Source: VRUE01 sp036266075
GTDB taxonomy: Bacteria > Actinomycetota > Thermoleophilia > Solirubrobacterales > 70-9
DNA length: 64,000 bases
Direction of reading: 5' to 3'
NCBI GenBank assembly: GCA_036266075.1
Contig: DATANV010000006.1
Span: 124,001 to 188,000, forward strand
Below, piece after piece: positions 15,214 through 23,188 of the stretch. How positions within the stretch are numbered: position 1 is the first letter of the stretch; each line of letters begins with the position of its first letter. The notes beneath the pieces were generated by a model. It had not been told where the DNA came from. It saw nothing but the letters and a program-made list of their open reading frames with translations, and ran no database searches. Position numbers and translations under genes: made by a program.

Positions 15214-17408
15214 TTATTCTTGGCTAAAGGCAGGGAAAGGCTCTCCCCCTCAGCCGGAAATCCTACAGAGGCGTCCTCCCCGAGCGCGAGCAGCAGCTCC
15301 TCGGCGATGTGCGGGGCGAACGGCGAGAGCGCCCGCGCCAGCAGCGTCAGCGCCTCCAGCAGGGTGTCAAAGTCGGCCCGGCTCAGCTCCCCGCGGCGCT
15401 TGACGATGCGCTTCTCGTAGTCCTGGGTTCGCTCGAGGAGGCGGGTCACGTTGCGCACCGCCTTGTGCATCTGCAGCTCCTCGAGGTCGGCTGAGATCCG
15501 CGCCAACCCGTTGTCGCACCATTTGCCGAGGCGCTCGCGGATGAAGGCGGTGTCGGCGGCCGCCTCCTCGTCGTCCTCGGCCTGCGCCGCGGCGGCGATG
15601 CGCTCGTGGGTGTAGCGCCAGAGGCCGTTCAGGAAGCGCGAGGCGAAGCGCAGAGCGCCGTCGTTCCAGTTCAGCGTCTTCGCCGGGCCGGCCGCGTAGA
15701 GCACCGCCAGGCGGACCGTGTCGGCGCCGTGCTCGGCGACGAGCTCGTCGGGATCGACGACGTTGCCCAGGTGCTTGCTCATCTTGCGCCCGTCGGCGAT
15801 GACCATCTCATGGAAGAGACAGCCGGCGAAGGGCTCGCCGTCGGCGAGGAACGAGAAGGGGCCGATGTCGCGCAGCGCCTTGGTCACGACCCGCTGGTCG
15901 AAGACGAAGCCGCCGGAATCGTTGCCGGCGACGAGCCGCTCGGCCGGCAGCCAGCGCTGCAGGTCGGGGTGGCTGAACATCTCCTCCTCGCGAGCCTGCG
16001 GGGGGACCGCAGCGGGCACCCACAGCCAGAGGGCGTCGAAGTGGCAGTCGAGGGTGTCGGTCTCACGCCGGGCGGCGGCGGCGCAGCTCGGGCAGGCGAC
16101 CTCGAGGAAGTCGGGGCGCTCGGCCAGCGGGTTCCCTTCGCCGGTCGGCTCGACGTCTCGCGGCAGGCGCACCGGCAGGTCCTCCACCGGCACCGGAACC
16201 ACGCCGCACGCCTCGCAGTGGACCACCGGAATCGGCGTCCCCCAGTAACGCTGCCGCGAAATCGAGAAGTCGTAGGCACGGTAGCGGGTGGCCTCGCGGC
16301 GCTCCAAGTCCGCGATCCGCCCTCCCGGCGACTGGCTCGCCGTGCGTGACATTCGTGCGGCGAGAGCCTCGTCGGCCTCATCGGCAGCTGGAATCCCCAA
16401 GACGGCGGTGGGTCCGTACCGGGCATCGACGAGCGGTGAGATAAAGACCGGCAGGCCGCCACCCCCGGCGACGTCGAGGGAGACGCCGGTGTCGATCACT
16501 GGCACCGCTGACGCATCGCGGGCGCTTCTCTCCCAGCCACCCGAGCGCAACTCGTCAAGCTGCTCGGTAACCCCGCCTTTGGCCGCCCATCTCTCGGCTC
16601 CCGCATGGCGGGGAGAGACGAGCACGAAGCGCGCCTCCCCCACCGCGCCGGCGTGAGGAGTGAAAACGGTCAAGACACCGCCGTCTGGGTCTGGCAGATC
16701 CAGCTCCACGCCGTCGCTGCGGCCGAGGATGTAGCGCTGCGTTTTCAGCGAGAGCTCGTCCCAGGCGGTGAGCAGGTCGAGGTTGCGGTCGTTCTCCTCC
16801 AGGTATGGGGCGACGCCGAGGAACCAGGTCGGCCGGCGAATCAGCCGCACCGGGTTATGGCAGCGCCAGCAGCGCCCGTCCTCGACCTGCAGCGCCGCGA
16901 GCGTCGTCTGGCAGGAGTCGCACCAATCGACCGTCGCGTCGTCGCGGTAGATCAGGCCGGCCTCGAGCAGCGTCACGAACAGCCATTGCGACCAGCGGTA
17001 CTGGCTCTCATCGGAGCTGTAGAAGGCGCGCTCGAAGTCGAAGGAGAAGCCGAGGCGCTTCATCTGCTCGAGCATCCGCTCGCCGCAGCGCTCGACCCAG
17101 TCGGCGGGACGCACGCCGCGCTCGATCGCCGCCATCTCGGCCGGCAGGCCGAAGGCGTCGAAGCCGAAGCCGAAGAGGACGGCGTCGCCGCGGGCGCGGC
17201 GGAAGCGGGCGTAGGCGTCACCGATCGAGTAGTCGCGGACGTGGCCCATGTGCAGGTTGCCCGAAGTGAAGGGGCTCGAAGGCTTGACGTAGGAGGCCGT
17301 TCGGCCGTCCTCCGGAGCGGGCGTCCTGAAGGCGCATTGCTCCTCCCAGGCGGCCTGTCGGGCAGCCTCTATCGCGGTGGGATCGTAGTCCCGTCTGCCA
17401 TCGGTCAT
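15210..17408 (-). CDS. Divergent leucyl-tRNA synthetase paralogue
   Basis: 732 residues from ATG 17408 (MTDGRRDYDPTAIEAARQAA); an upstream start at 17468 adds 20. It is a class Ia synthetase of the LeuRS group: HMGH in place of HIGH, FDAFGLPAEMAAIERG, a zinc-ribbon-like VDWCDSCQTTL ... CWRCH, and DFSISRQRYWGTPIP. Three departures from housekeeping LeuRS are visible: the signature lysine loop is KMSKH instead of KMSKS; the editing domain has lost the threonine-rich motif (TPHAGA where TTRPDT is usual, and IPAADEAD where AHDERD is usual); and it ends after the helical domain (LSPFAPHIAEELLLALGEDA) without the usual 60-70-residue C-terminal tRNA-binding domain. It may charge tRNA without proofreading, confer inhibitor resistance, or activate leucine for another use. 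Confidence 0.82.
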   Translation of the reverse strand: MTDGRRDYDPTAIEAARQAAWEEQCAFRTPAPEDGRTASYVKPSSPFTSGNLHMGHVRDYSIGDAYARFRRARGDAVLFGFGFDAFGLPAEMAAIERGVRPADWVERCGERMLEQMKRLGFSFDFERAFYSSDESQYRWSQWLFVTLLEAGLIYRDDATVDWCDSCQTTLAALQVEDGRCWRCHNPVRLIRRPTWFLGVAPYLEENDRNLDLLTAWDELSLKTQRYILGRSDGVELDLPDPDGGVLTVFTPHAGAVGEARFVLVSPRHAGAERWAAKGGVTEQLDELRSGGWERSARDASAVPVIDTGVSLDVAGGGGLPVFISPLVDARYGPTAVLGIPAADEADEALAARMSRTASQSPGGRIADLERREATRYRAYDFSISRQRYWGTPIPVVHCEACGVVPVPVEDLPVRLPRDVEPTGEGNPLAERPDFLEVACPSCAAAARRETDTLDCHFDALWLWVPAAVPPQAREEEMFSHPDLQRWLPAERLVAGNDSGGFVFDQRVVTKALRDIGPFSFLADGEPFAGCLFHEMVIADGRKMSKHLGNVVDPDELVAEHGADTVRLAVLYAAGPAKTLNWNDGALRFASRFLNGLWRYTHERIAAAAQAEDDEEAAADTAFIRERLGKWCDNGLARISADLEELQMHKAVRNVTRLLERTQDYEKRIVKRRGELSRADFDTLLEALTLLARALSPFAPHIAEELLLALGEDASVGFPAEGESLSLPLAKNN

Positions 17409-17601
17409 TGCCCGCATAGTGCCATGGACCGTTGACCGCGGGCCGGCGGAGGCATATGCTGCGTTCATATACTCAAAATGCCTCGAAGCGGTGGAGGAAC
17501 GCCGAGGTGTGACGACAGTGCAAAAAGAGTGAAAAAAGTTGCGGATGGGAGGGATTTGAGGCCTTCGTCGTCCGGACGTGGGCCTAGCTTCGATCTTGCG
17601 A

Positions 17602-17642
17602 AAAAAAGTCGGCCCCGGCAGCGCTTGGGACGCTCCGGGGCC
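17602..17642 (-). terminator. Rho-independent terminator on the minus strand
   Basis: Read on the minus strand, GGCCCCGG plus AGCG pair with CGCT plus CCGGGGCC (17642-17611) and the stem is followed by GACTTTTTTT. It points away from gtrA, beyond the oppositely oriented gene at 17672, and just before the synthetase paralogue. It would stop gtrA read-through after it has crossed that gene antisense. On the plus strand it is a 5'-leader hairpin. Confidence 0.7.
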
Positions 17643-17671
17643 TAGCCGAGACCTGAAGAGGAGGTCCCAAC

Positions 17672-18034
17672 ATGGGAGAGGGTACGAGAGGCGCCCTGCT
17701 AGTCAAAGGGCGACTAGACGAAGAAGTCGTCGAGCGTGCGGTCTCAGCTGCGGAAGAGGCGCCGACCGACGAGCGCGTCGCAGCCGGGTTGGAGGCGGTG
17801 ATCGGAATGGCCGAGACCGATCCCGCCGCCACTCGGTCTGCGCTGCGCGATCTACGCGGCGATCACGCGCGGCTGGCGCGGCTCGAGGGGTGCCTGGGGG
17901 TCGACGGAGATCGCCGAGCCGCCTTTGGGCTGGGTGCTGCACTGCAGCTCGCCCTCAGTGAGCTGGGTCGCCCCGAGCCGAATCTGCGGGGCCGAGCTCC
18001 CGAGATCGAGCGCTGGTTAACCGGAGCCTGGTAG
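17672..18034 (+). CDS. Hypothetical soluble helical protein (120 aa)
   Basis: ATG 17672 has GAGGAGG nine bases upstream. The product is helical and acidic: LLVKGRLDEEVVERAVSAAE, AGLEAVIGMAETDPAATRSA and LRDLRGDHARLARLEGCLG. No membrane segment, no metal motif, no family recognised. A 32-nt hairpin in its leader doubles as a terminator for the opposite strand, and gtrA converges on it with an 11-bp gap, so antisense effects are possible. Confidence 0.7.
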   Translation: MGEGTRGALLVKGRLDEEVVERAVSAAEEAPTDERVAAGLEAVIGMAETDPAATRSALRDLRGDHARLARLEGCLGVDGDRRAAFGLGAALQLALSELGRPEPNLRGRAPEIERWLTGAW

Positions 18035-18045
18035 CTCGGGCGGGT

Positions 18046-18477
18046 TTAGTCGGCGAAGGTCCAGAGCTTGTTGCCGAGGAAGTTGAAGGGCATCGCAACC
18101 GCCACCGCGATCGCCTGAGCGGCGACGTCGCCGAGCGAGGTCAGCTCGATCAGGCCTTCGAGGACGATCAGGTTGATCGCCAGTGCGGCGGCGCTGACGG
18201 CAAAGAAGCGAGCTGCCTGGAAGGCGGGATGGTCTTCGCCCGGCCCGAAGGTCCAATAGCGATTCCAGAGGAAGTTGTTGAAGACGGCGACGCAGAAGGC
18301 GCCGACGGCAGCCGGTGCGTGGTGGGTCCCAACGCTCCCGGTCAGGAAGGCGAACACGGCGATGTTGATCAGGTAGCCGGAGCCGCCGACGATGCCGAAC
18401 TTAAGCAGCTGCCACCAGCTCGCCGGCCTGCGGGCCGCCGCGCCGATCCTGTAGGCCAGTTCGCTGGAAGGGGTCAT
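18046..18477 (-). CDS. GtrA-family membrane protein
   Basis: 143 residues with four membrane helices: LLKFGIVGGSGYLINIAVFA, GAFCVAVFNNFLWNRYWTF, ARFFAVSAAALAINLIVLEG and AQAIAVAVAMPFNFLGNKLW. The NN.LWNRYWTF and NFLGNKLWTF motifs are diagnostic of GtrA, which is thought to move polyprenyl-linked sugars across the membrane. It sits near a GT-C glycosyltransferase (19163) that would use such a donor. Confidence 0.92.
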   Translation of the reverse strand: MTPSSELAYRIGAAARRPASWWQLLKFGIVGGSGYLINIAVFAFLTGSVGTHHAPAAVGAFCVAVFNNFLWNRYWTFGPGEDHPAFQAARFFAVSAAALAINLIVLEGLIELTSLGDVAAQAIAVAVAMPFNFLGNKLWTFAD

Positions 18478-18522
18478 CGCTGAAGAAGGCTATGTGTCGG
18501 CGCCGCGTATTGTTCTGCCCGA

Positions 18523-19155
18523 ATGCGGCCCAGGCGCGTCATTCTTGCAGCCGCGGCGGCCGCGATAGTAGCCGTCGCTCTCACTCTGCTGCTCTCCGGC
18601 GACAGCTCCGACGGAAGTCCAGAGCAAGCCGCACGGCCGGGCGAACCGGCGGTCGAAGTGGTCTCGCCGCGCAACGGCGCCCGCCAACAGGCCCGGGCCG
18701 TCGTCGTCAAGGTGCGGGTGCGCAACTTCCAGCTGGCGCCAAGACATTTCGGCGGCGAGCCGCAGTTGGGCGAGGGGCACCTCCGCTTCAAGCTCAACCG
18801 GGTCCCCAACTGCGTCGATCCGGCAAAACTGAAAAAAGCGATCGAAAGCCCGGTCGGACGTGGCCGCCTGCAGGGTGCCTCCTTCGACTTCGCCCGCTAC
18901 TCCGGGCCGAACGGGCTGCTCGCCGAGCGGATCGGGTCCAGCGGCAGCTACTCGCCCGCGACCAGACCCGAGATCTACTACCACGAACTGCCGGCCGGCT
19001 TCTACCGCCTGGTGATCAGCCTCGCGCTCAATAACGGCGCGACTACCCCGTACCACGCGGTGACGAACTTCCAGATCCTCCCCCGCCCCGGCCACGGCCC
19101 GCCCCCCTGCAGCGGCGGCAAAGTGTCGAGCGCCAAGGCCGCGGCTTTCGACTAG
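18523..19155 (+). CDS. Exported protein of unknown function
   Basis: 210 residues with an N-terminal membrane/signal segment (VILAAAAAAIVAVALTLLL) and an outside domain: VEVVSPRNGARQQARAVVVK, PQLGEGHLRFKLNRVPNC, YYHELPAGFYRLVISLALNN. The pattern of a 'GEGHLRFKLN' strand and 'LPAG.Y.L...L..N.G' resembles extracellular beta-sandwich domains (DUF4399-like), seen in metal- or sugar-binding exported proteins. Ends 7 bp before the convergent glycosyltransferase gene. Confidence 0.75.
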   Translation: MRPRRVILAAAAAAIVAVALTLLLSGDSSDGSPEQAARPGEPAVEVVSPRNGARQQARAVVVKVRVRNFQLAPRHFGGEPQLGEGHLRFKLNRVPNCVDPAKLKKAIESPVGRGRLQGASFDFARYSGPNGLLAERIGSSGSYSPATRPEIYYHELPAGFYRLVISLALNNGATTPYHAVTNFQILPRPGHGPPPCSGGKVSSAKAAAFD

Positions 19156-19162
19156 GAGGACG

Positions 19163-20653
19163 CTACCCCCGGCCGCGAGCCGCCTCGGCGCCGGGAGGCC
19201 GGTCGGCTACGACGCCGTTGCTGCCGAAGCCCGTCGCCAGGTCGCGCAGCACCTGGAAGGGCACGTCGCGGGTCTTCGCCGACACGTAGCGGATCAGCGT
19301 CAGTCGCTCGAGGCGCACGCGTTCGACCTGGTGGAACGCTGGCGGCAGAATGACGCGGCGCCGTTTCGCGACCGGCTTTTTGATCACGTCGATCTCGCGC
19401 AGCTCGACGGCGCCGCGGTACACGCGCCTCGACGCCCCGCCGAGGTAGTAGCGGAGCGGGTCGGCAGCGAGCTTCCAGCCGACGATCGCCCGCGGCCGGA
19501 CCGCAGGCCCGAGTCGATCGGCCAGCTCGTGGAAGTCCGGGCGCTGCAGGTTCGGAGTACGGGCCACGTACACGGCAAACCCCAGCCAGTAGGCGCATAA
19601 CAGCGTGGCGCAAACGACTCCTGCCCGGCGCGCCCGAGCGGCGGCGAAACCGATGGAAGCGACGACCAGCAACGGGACCAACGCTGGCAGCAGGTTGCGC
19701 TCGACTACGTAGTCCTTGCCGATCAGCGCCGCCCCACCGGCCAGCGCGGCGACGCCAAGCCCCACCGCCAGCGGCGCGAGGGCCGCGCGCCGCTGGCGCC
19801 GGGAACCGCGCAGCGCCAGTAACGCCACGGCGATCCCGATCGCAACCGCGGGGATCAGCGCGTAGCGCTCCCGCGGCGGCTCGGCGATGACATGGCCGGT
19901 CTCCCCTGCGAGGAAGCTGACCCCCGTCTGCAGGAAGCGGCCGGTGAGCGGCGTGCTGTCGATCCAGCCGATGTGCCTTGGATTGACCTGGGAGGAGATC
20001 AACGGCAGCAGGGCGGCGCCGACCAGCACGACCGCGATCACGGCCGGCAGGACGCGCCGCCAGCGGTGCCGCAACGCCGCCAGCAGCCAGGCTGCCTCGA
20101 TCGCCACCGCGAAGACGGCGAAGTAGTGAGCGCAGAGCGCCCCGGCAGAGCTGAGCGCCCAGAGCGCCAGATCGGCCCTGCTCCCACGGCGCAGCGAGCG
20201 CAGGAAGAAGAACAGCGACAACGAGCACAGCAGGACGAGCAGGGCATAGGAGCGCGCCTCCTGCGAGTACCAGATCAACATCGGGTTCAGCGCGACGAGC
20301 GCTGCGGCGATCAGCCCGGCGCGGGCGCTCAGCGCCTCGCGGGCGGCGAGAAAGACGACGGGCACGGTGGCGGCGCCGAAAAGGGCCGAGAGGGAGCGGA
20401 TTGCTACCTCGTCGCTGCCGAAGGCCTTCGCCCAAACCCAGGCGAAGGCGTAGTAGAGAGGCGGATTCGACTCGCTGTGCTTCACCGCCCCCAGCATGTC
20501 GGCGAAGCTGCCAGGGAGGACACGCATGACCGTGATCACCTCGTCGTGGTGGTAGCTCTGAACGCCGAGGCCGACGCAGCGGACCGCCAGGCCGAGGCCG
20601 GTCAGCGCCGCCACTCCCCACAGCAGAGCCGTCGAGCGGCCGGTGCCGCTCAC
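19163..20653 (-). CDS. GT-C superfamily polyprenyl-phosphate glycosyltransferase
   Basis: 496 residues from GTG 20653, overlapping the stop of the GH92 gene (GTGA). The first luminal loop has the D-x-E-type motif YHHDEVITVM; SESNPPLYYAFAWVWAKAFG and RSLSALFGAATVPVVFLAAR follow, as in GT39/GT83-type enzymes. About ten membrane helices and a C-terminal outside domain (residues 370-496). Such enzymes move mannose or related sugars from a polyprenyl-phosphate donor to a protein or lipid on the outer face of the membrane. Coupled to a secreted mannosidase. Confidence 0.88.
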   Translation of the reverse strand: MSGTGRSTALLWGVAALTGLGLAVRCVGLGVQSYHHDEVITVMRVLPGSFADMLGAVKHSESNPPLYYAFAWVWAKAFGSDEVAIRSLSALFGAATVPVVFLAAREALSARAGLIAAALVALNPMLIWYSQEARSYALLVLLCSLSLFFFLRSLRRGSRADLALWALSSAGALCAHYFAVFAVAIEAAWLLAALRHRWRRVLPAVIAVVLVGAALLPLISSQVNPRHIGWIDSTPLTGRFLQTGVSFLAGETGHVIAEPPRERYALIPAVAIGIAVALLALRGSRRQRRAALAPLAVGLGVAALAGGAALIGKDYVVERNLLPALVPLLVVASIGFAAARARRAGVVCATLLCAYWLGFAVYVARTPNLQRPDFHELADRLGPAVRPRAIVGWKLAADPLRYYLGGASRRVYRGAVELREIDVIKKPVAKRRRVILPPAFHQVERVRLERLTLIRYVSAKTRDVPFQVLRDLATGFGSNGVVADRPPGAEAARGRG

Positions 20654-23067
20654 GGCCCGCAGGCCCCTCTCGGCATCGGGCTGCCGGGGCCGAACGAGGG
20701 AGGTGCGGCGGCATGGGACGCTCCCCAGCGGCGGTTCGGTCGCGGGCCGAGCACGAACGCGAGGTCGGCACCTCGCGCCAGGTCGCAGTAGGAGATCCAG
20801 GGACGGCCGTAGCGCCGGCCGTCGAGGCGCAGCCAGCGGACGTAGGGCGCGGCGGCTGGAGCCTTGGCCGTGCCCGAGATCGTCGCCCGCCTGCCGTGCG
20901 GAAGGGCGATCTGGGCGCGCGCGAACAGCGGGCTGCCGAGTGCCAACAGGCCGACACCCGGGACCGCTGGGTAGATGCCGAGGGCACCGAAGACGTACCA
21001 AGCCGAGAGCGTGCCGAGGTCGTCGTTGCCGGGGTAGCCGCTCGGCGAGGTGTCGTAGAGCGTCAGTAGCGCCCGGCGCACGACCGCCTGGGTGCGGTAC
21101 GGACGCCCCATCCAGTCATAGAGCCAGGGGGCCCCGAGGCTCGGCTCGTTGCCGAGCACCGCATGGTCGCTGTGGATCGCACCGGCGCCCCCGTTCAGCT
21201 TGCGCAGGAAGCGGTCGAGGCGGGCCGCCGCTCGCCTTCGCCCGCCCATCAAGCGGACCAGTCCGGCGGGGTCGTGCGGAACCATCCAGGTGTACTGGAA
21301 GGAGTCCCCCTCGACGAACCCTTTGCCGCGGCCGTTGTCGTAGGGCGAGGGGAAGGCGCCGTCCGCGAAGCGCGGCTCGATCAACCCGCTGCGGCGATTG
21401 AAGAGGCGCCGCCAGTTCGCCGAGCGGCGAATGAAGGTGGCGTACGTCGCGCGGTCGCCGCGGGCGCGGGCGGCGAGCTGGGCGATCGCGAAATCGTCGA
21501 TCGCGTACTCGAGCGTCGTCGCGGCCGAGCCCCAGACCGCGTCGGGGTCACCGTAGATCGAGTTGGCGTTGCGAACCCGGGTGTCGAGGTCGAAGGGGAC
21601 GTAGCCCAGGCGCAGGTACTCGTCGAGCCCCTGCCGCTCGAGGTATTCGCCGTTGGCGCTGCGGCAAGCGCCGCTGGCGCCTTTGACCATCGCCGCCAGG
21701 GCAGCGGCGGTGTCGAAGCCGCCGGCTCCGAACGCCGCGGCCGAGGCGAGGATCGGGTCGGCGGAATCGCCAACCATCGTCATGCTCTGGCCATTCGCGT
21801 AAGACCAGCGGGGCAGGCAACCGCTCTGCACGGCGTCGGCGAGCAGCGAGCGGGCGATGTCGGTCGCCCGCCCCGGTTCCAGGAGCGAGAGCAGCTGGAT
21901 CTCGCCACGGTAGACGTCCCAGCCCGAGAAGTCTGCGTACTGGATGCGGCGGTGCGCACGGTGCACGAGGCCATCCATTCCCAGATAGGCGCCGCCGACA
22001 TCGCTGAAGGTGCGCGGCGCCAGAAGCGCGTGATAGAGAGCGGTGTAGAAAGTGTCGAGCAGGCGCCGCGGGCCCCCGCGCACGCGAACCTGCCCCAGGG
22101 CCCGGTTCCAGACGCGCTGCGCCCGCCGTGCCACGGCACCGAAGCCGGCGTGGCGGCTTTCGGCCTCGAGATTGCGGCGCGCGTCCGCGACGCTGACGAA
22201 GGAGAGGCCGACGCGGACGACGACGCGTCTCTTGCGGCGCGTGTCGAAGGTCGCATAGGCGCCGGCCCGGGCGGTGGTGCTGGGGTTGGCGGCCGGCGTC
22301 TGCACGTCGCTCGCGTCGCTTGACCCCGGTGCCAACCGCCGCCGCTCCCAGGTGCCATAGGCAGCGAAGGGACGGTCGAAGATGGCAGCCATGTAGATGC
22401 GGTAACGCGGGCGCTGGCCGCAGAAGAGGCCGCTGGAAGCGATGCCGTCGATCTCGCGCCGCGCCGGGTCGACGTGCACGGCGGCGAAATCGTCCGGTTG
22501 GGCACTGCCGCCGGCGTCGATCAGGATGCTCGCGTGGGGATTGGCGCCGAACGTGAAGCGTCCGACGCCGGTCCGGGTGGTTGCCGTCAGCTCGGCCTCG
22601 ATCGCCGGCCCGCGCGCCGGGTTGAGCCGCAGCGCGTAGTAGCCGGGGCGAGCGCGCTCCCGGGCGTGGGAGTAACCCGGTTGGAATCTGCCGGCCAGCA
22701 GGCCGTTGTCGGGTACGGCTGGCGAAGAGCGAAGCGGCTCGGTCGTCGGCAGAAACGGGAAGTCGCCGTAGAGCGAGCACCCCGCTCCGCTGAGGTGGGT
22801 GAGGCTGAAGCCGCGCAAATGACGGTCGCGATAGTCGTAGCCGCCCCGTCCGCTCCTGTCGGCGGGGGTCGTGTCTGGGCTCCACTGGACCATCCCAAAT
22901 GGGAGGGCCGCGCCGGGGAAGTTGTGGCCGCCGCCGAAGGTGCCGGCGGCCGGCCGAGTGCCGGCAAGGGGACGAACATGGTCGGCGAGACCAGCCGCGC
23001 GCGCACTCGGCGCGAACGCCGCGAGCAAGGCAAGTGCCGCCGCAGTGGTGCTCACGGCGCGTTTCAT
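20650..23067 (-). CDS. Secreted GH92-family alpha-mannosidase
   Basis: 805 residues with a signal peptide (AALALLAAFAPSARA). The GH92 hallmarks are GTFGGGHNFPGAALPFGMVQ near residue 40, SDVGGAYLGMDGLVHRAHRR, DFSGWDVYRGEIQLLSLLEP, ATTLEYAIDDFAIAQLAARA and GYPGNDDLGTLSAWYVFGAL. GH92 enzymes are calcium-dependent exo-acting alpha-1,2-mannosidases. The gene is upstream of and overlaps the GT-C glycosyltransferase gene, so synthesis and trimming of a mannosylated surface product may be linked. Confidence 0.93.
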   Translation of the reverse strand: MKRAVSTTAAALALLAAFAPSARAAGLADHVRPLAGTRPAAGTFGGGHNFPGAALPFGMVQWSPDTTPADRSGRGGYDYRDRHLRGFSLTHLSGAGCSLYGDFPFLPTTEPLRSSPAVPDNGLLAGRFQPGYSHARERARPGYYALRLNPARGPAIEAELTATTRTGVGRFTFGANPHASILIDAGGSAQPDDFAAVHVDPARREIDGIASSGLFCGQRPRYRIYMAAIFDRPFAAYGTWERRRLAPGSSDASDVQTPAANPSTTARAGAYATFDTRRKRRVVVRVGLSFVSVADARRNLEAESRHAGFGAVARRAQRVWNRALGQVRVRGGPRRLLDTFYTALYHALLAPRTFSDVGGAYLGMDGLVHRAHRRIQYADFSGWDVYRGEIQLLSLLEPGRATDIARSLLADAVQSGCLPRWSYANGQSMTMVGDSADPILASAAAFGAGGFDTAAALAAMVKGASGACRSANGEYLERQGLDEYLRLGYVPFDLDTRVRNANSIYGDPDAVWGSAATTLEYAIDDFAIAQLAARARGDRATYATFIRRSANWRRLFNRRSGLIEPRFADGAFPSPYDNGRGKGFVEGDSFQYTWMVPHDPAGLVRLMGGRRRAAARLDRFLRKLNGGAGAIHSDHAVLGNEPSLGAPWLYDWMGRPYRTQAVVRRALLTLYDTSPSGYPGNDDLGTLSAWYVFGALGIYPAVPGVGLLALGSPLFARAQIALPHGRRATISGTAKAPAAAPYVRWLRLDGRRYGRPWISYCDLARGADLAFVLGPRPNRRWGASHAAAPPSFGPGSPMPRGACGP

Positions 23068-23174
23068 GCGACTCCAAGTTACGCGGAGAGGCCGAGGGGA
23101 ACGCTGGGTGCCCTATCCACCCGTCCTCGGCGGGCCCAGTTTTCGCTCTCGGCGGCAGCCTTTACTTCACTTTG

Positions 23175-23188
23175 TATAGTGACTTGAA
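23175..23188 (+). promoter_or_regulatory. -10 element giving a leaderless ABC transporter mRNA
   Basis: TATAGT at 23175-23180 lies 7 bases before the ATG at 23188, so transcription would begin at or next to the start codon. No ribosome binding site is present, consistent with a leaderless message, which is common in actinobacteria. The -35 region is weak. Confidence 0.5.

Noticed and set aside
17409..17601. T-box upstream of the synthetase paralogue
   Set aside because: The conserved T-box sequence (AGGGTGGNACCGCG-like) is not present on either strand.
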